Assembly: GCA_028551475.1 (NCBI GenBank)
Contig: CM052357.1
Location: 26,309,745 to 26,373,744, forward strand
Direction of reading: 5' to 3'
Origin: Casuarina equisetifolia
Lineage: Eukaryota > Streptophyta > Magnoliopsida > Fagales > Casuarinaceae
Length of the DNA stretch: 64,000 bases
The notes under the pieces are model-generated. The model made no database searches and was not told the origin of the DNA. It saw nothing but the letters and a program-made list of their open reading frames with translations. Below are positions 60,404 through 64,000 of this stretch, in pieces (within the stretch, counting starts at the first letter, position 1; every line of letters begins with the position of its first letter). Made by a program: the position numbers and the translations under genes.

Positions 60404-63400
60404 ATGGCTGCTCGCAGAGTTCTTCGGCTTTTCGTGTTGTTCCTGTTGGTATTTGTTGTGGCACCTTCAGGTGCTAGTGACGCTGATATCCTTCGCAAGT
60501 TCAAGGACTCCCTGACTGGTGGAACTGCTGCGATAGACGGTTGGACCAATTCGACCGACCTCCCCTGCAATGGTAATGTTAACTGGGTAGGTGTAATATG
60601 TAGGGGCACTGCTTTGCATGGGCTGCGGCTAGACAACATGAATCTCTCCGGGACCATTGACATAGAAACGCTGGTGGAATTAAAAGAACTGCGGGTTTTA
60701 AGCTTCCAGGGAAATAGTTTCAAAGGTCAAATGCCTCCGGTGAAAAAACTCGGTCCTCTAAAGATATTGTATTTGTCTTTCAACGGGTTCTCCGGTGGAA
60801 TTCAAGACGATGCTTTTGCTGGCATGGGATCTTTGCAAATTGTATATTTGGCACATAACCAATTTACAGGCCACATTCCCAGTTCCCTTGCTGCGTTGCC
60901 TAAGCTTACCTCCTTGGACCTTGAGTGGAATGGCTTTGAGGGAAAAATACCGAATTTTCATCAACAGAATTGGAAGTATTGCAATCTCTCACACAACCAA
61001 TTGGAGGGCAAGATACCAGCAAACCTAAGCAAGTTGGACAGAAGCGCATTTATAGGTAAGCTAATTAGTACCTCAAGAAATTTCTTGCACACTCTTCATA
61101 GCCATGGTTTCTCTCCCTGGCCATGGGAGTTCATCGTTTTCACTAAATTTGTGCCCGCCACGATTCATTATCTCATGTTTGTATAGGCTGGTTGTATAGA
61201 TTCGAAAAGATCTTGTTGTTTGTTCCTCAACTTTAATATAAATGCCCATCTTTGACTTGTTGATTTCGAAAGCAAGCTTCCCAAGTCAGCCTGTAAACAT
61301 ATTGTGACATTACGATCATAGCTATTTGATATTCATTATTACCCATGCACTAAATCAAAGGCTACTAACTTTTCCATTAGGTATGGGATATAGAATTCTT
61401 TCATTTCATTCAGTCATCTTCCCCACGTAATTAGAAGTTATCTCTTGATATATTCCCAGATGGATGACGAAATTCACCAAACGGCAAGTCACCTCCCATG
61501 GAACGAAAGATCAAAAATTAAATTGTTAAACTCTGGGAAAGATGTTCCACTTGGGGACATTTTAACGAGATAATTGTCCCTTGTGGAACAATTCTTTATT
61601 TTGTGTTCAGCAAAGATAGTTGGTCAAACTTTGCAAATAGGAATGGCAGGCAGTGCAAATCCATTTAAAGGTAAACCCGAGTGGACTGAGTTCTGTAATA
61701 TGTTAGGGAGAAAGGATGTTTTTGAAAAATAGTCTTTTGTTTTGTATCTTTCAATCGACAAGAAGAGTTACCTAGGTAATCCGAAAATTTTAGGTAAGTA
61801 ATAAGATTTTAACAAGCTAGATAATATTGTTAGCTTTTGAAAAAGATCTATGGAATCCAATTGATGATATTAAATTGCCGAATTATGATATGCTTTTTTG
61901 ACCCCATGCGAAACCCAAATATTGTACTTGTAAATGGCATGCACGTTGATACCAATGATTAAGGATTCTCTTACTAAGTTCCCACCTTTTGTTTTATTAT
62001 ATTATTTTTCATTTGCTAGAGCCATTTTGTTTGGTTAGTAATACCTTTATTTTATTGTGCAGACAACAAAGACCTATGTGGACAGCCTATGCCCCCCTGC
62101 AAGCGTTCGAAGAAGTTGAACATTGTCATAATCGCCATGTCAGTTGTCATTGTTGCTGCATTGGCTGCACTTGGAGCATTTTTGTTCATTCGTCGCCGCC
62201 GAAACGAAATTCCCAACACAAGAATAGACGACGGGATAGGGACCCCAAAGACATACTTTGCTTATAATTCTGGGCAAAAGAGCTTCGACTCCTCCGAGCT
62301 CCCTAGTGAATACAGAAAAGGTGATAATGGAAACTTGTGCTTTGTGAGAAATGACAGAGAGAGTTTTGACTTACAAGACCTACTTAGAGCCGGTGCTGAG
62401 GTTTTGGGGGGTGGGAGTTTTGGGTCTTCATACAAGGCTACTCTTTTGACCGGGCCTACTGTAGTTGTGAAGAGGTTTAGGCACATGAACAACATGGGGA
62501 AGGAACAGTTTTCGGACCACATGAGAAAACTTGGAAGGTTGTCCCATCCTAACTTGCTTCCCCTTGTGGGCTTTTTCTACACCAAAGAAGAAAAGTTTTT
62601 GATTTCTGATTTTGTGGACAATGGCAGTCTCGCTAGTCATCTTCATGGTACGTTCTCTTTTAATTTTACATTCCATGATCAGATTTATGCCAAATCTATG
62701 CTTCTCTCCATGTTTTAATCTTCTCAAAATGTCGAGGTTGAAGAGCTCAATCCGGCGATGGAGCTCTGAAAGAGGACTCTGACCCTTAATATCGGAACTA
62801 CTCCTGACATTTAACCCTCTGAAATTACAATTCACTGCATGGTTGTTGATTGTGACAAAAGTACATATCGCTTTGCCATTTGAGCAAAACTAAACCTGCT
62901 TTGGCTTTTATTCTTTTCCAGCAAGACGTGCTCCGGGCGAGCCGGGGCTTGACTGGTCAACTCGCCTGAGGATCATCAAAGGAGTAGTGAGGGGCTTAGC
63001 TTGCCTCTACAGAGAGTTTCCAACCCTACCTCTCCCCCATGGTCACCTAAAATCCTCCAATGTGCTTCTGGACCACAAATTTATGCCCCTTTTGTCAGAG
63101 TATGTTCTTGTCCCAGTGGTGAACAAAGACCACGCTCGACAGTTCATGGCAGCATACAAGTCCCCGGAGTGCGCACAACTTGACCGTGCTTCAAGAAAGT
63201 CCGACGTATGGTGCCTGGGGATACTCATTCTTGAACTGCTAACTGGAAAATTTCCTGCAAACTATTTAAAACATGGTAGGTCAGATAACGCGGATTTGTC
63301 AACATGGGTTAATTCCGTTGTGAGGGAAGAGTGGACAGGCGAGGTATTTGATGTTGACATGAAAGGAATTAAAAACAGCGAGGAAGAAATGCTAAAGCTC

Positions 63401-63589
63401 TTGAAGATTGGAATGTGTTGCACCGAGATTAATGTGGAGAAGAGGTGGGAGATGAGGGAGGCTCTGGAGAAGATTGAAGAGTTGAAGGAGAGGGACATGG
63501 ATGAAGACTACTATTCTTCCTGTGCTAGTGAAGGAGAAATTTACTCTTCTAAGGCGATGACCGACGAAGACTTCTCCTTTCTCGGTTAA
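60404..63589 (+). CDS. Pollen receptor-like kinase (LRR-RLK, PRK type) with degenerate kinase motifs
   Basis: Plasma-membrane leucine-rich-repeat receptor-like kinase of the pollen PRK group (LRR III), which in Arabidopsis and tomato guides pollen-tube growth with RopGEFs. Three exons, 60404-61055, 62063-62647 and 62922-63589, give 634 aa. A signal peptide occupies residues 1-24 (LFVLFLLVFVVAPSGA). The LRR N-terminal cap ends in WVGVICRG, about five LRRs follow, then a DLCGQPMPPC Cys pair and one membrane segment (~238-260) followed by RRRR. In the kinase domain the glycine loop is VLGGGSFGSSYKA and the ATP lysine is K354 (VVVKRFR). HRD is replaced by HGH (452-454, HGHLKSSN) and DFG by SEY (471-473), so catalysis is doubtful. 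The acidic C-tail ends DEDFSFLG. Confidence 0.93.
61056..62062. other. Intron 1 of the PRK-type gene
   Basis: 1.0 kb GT-AG intron between the LRR and kinase exons, with no embedded feature recognised. Splicing joins ATAG|AC so that FIDNKDLCGQP is read. Confidence 0.8.
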
Positions 63590-64000
63590 TGATAATGAGT
63601 GTTGAAGTCGGATAATCGAAATATGCATTGGTTTGTGAATTTCCACTAATTGCTAGGCCTTTCATTTTTCTGTCATTATATCCTTGTCTGCAGTAATAAT
63701 TTGATGAGCCAAAATGTCTTTTGTAATTTGTAAATTGCTCTTTCGAACACTTTCAACAAAGAGAACTGCATAGAAGAAAAGGAGATTCTGTTATTTGGAT
63801 TGGTGAAGAATAAAACAAAGAGAGACAAAAGAGCAATGTCAAAAAAGAGACATCTAGTGGTTCTTGCTTGCAAAGGAGGACTTATACGGTGTACATGTCG
63901 GAATCACAATCCTAAATAATTCTACATCATTTGGCATGAATTTGTATATTCTACTGAAATAAAAAGATCTTTCGGAAGAAAAGGAGAAACACTGGAATTG
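63590..64000. other. 3' UTR and flank of the PRK-type gene
   Basis: AT-rich, without a further gene in the visible part. Confidence 0.5.

Overview
This is nuclear DNA from a flowering plant, most likely a woody core eudicot. The evidence is the gene content (L-arabinokinase, pollen receptor-like kinase, trihelix factor, DUF3537 protein), the many short AT-rich GT-AG introns, and the Ty1/copia, L1 and SINE-like debris between genes. The species cannot be named from the sequence alone. There is no operon, phage, CRISPR or bacterial feature.

Layout, left to right. 1-834 (+) is the 3' end of a GT64 glycosyltransferase gene. 0.8-9.3 kb is repeat-rich: small tandem duplications, a fossil Ty1/copia piece, a possible unrecognised minus-strand transcription unit with TATA, telo-box and site II signals, and a ~0.74 kb segmental duplication whose second copy is split by ~1.3 kb of AT-rich and pyrimidine-rich DNA. 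9.7-28.1 kb (+) is a complete 29-exon L-arabinokinase gene whose 3.2 kb intron holds a decayed L1 LINE. 28.1-30.5 kb is a spacer with short tandem repeats.

30.6-44.0 kb (all -) carries three genes: an AIG2-like gamma-glutamylcyclotransferase-fold protein (5 exons), the proteasome beta1 subunit PBA1 (8 exons), and a ChaC-type glutathione-specific gamma-glutamylcyclotransferase (8 coding exons plus a 5' leader intron). 45.7-48.0 kb holds two related, unassigned blocks, each with two copies of a near-palindromic motif. 48.2-49.7 kb is a second copia fossil (-).

50.5-52.7 kb (+) is a trihelix factor resembling FIP2. 52.99-53.06 kb (-) is tRNA-Arg(ACG). 53.4-55.1 kb (-) is a DUF3537 protein, the plant gustatory-receptor-like (GRL) family. 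56.6-58.6 kb is a third copia fossil (+). 60.4-63.6 kb (+) is a pollen receptor-like kinase whose kinase domain lacks key catalytic residues.

The spliced reading frames of all seven complete protein genes stay open from ATG to stop, and every exon join was checked for phase by hand. The genes do not form one pathway. The closest functional tie is two gamma-glutamylcyclotransferase-fold genes on either side of PBA1. I found no clearly new system. The best leads are the duplicated motif blocks at 45.7 and 47.4 kb, the stop-free 84-bp intron in the GRL gene, and the unassigned unit at 5.2-6.35 kb.
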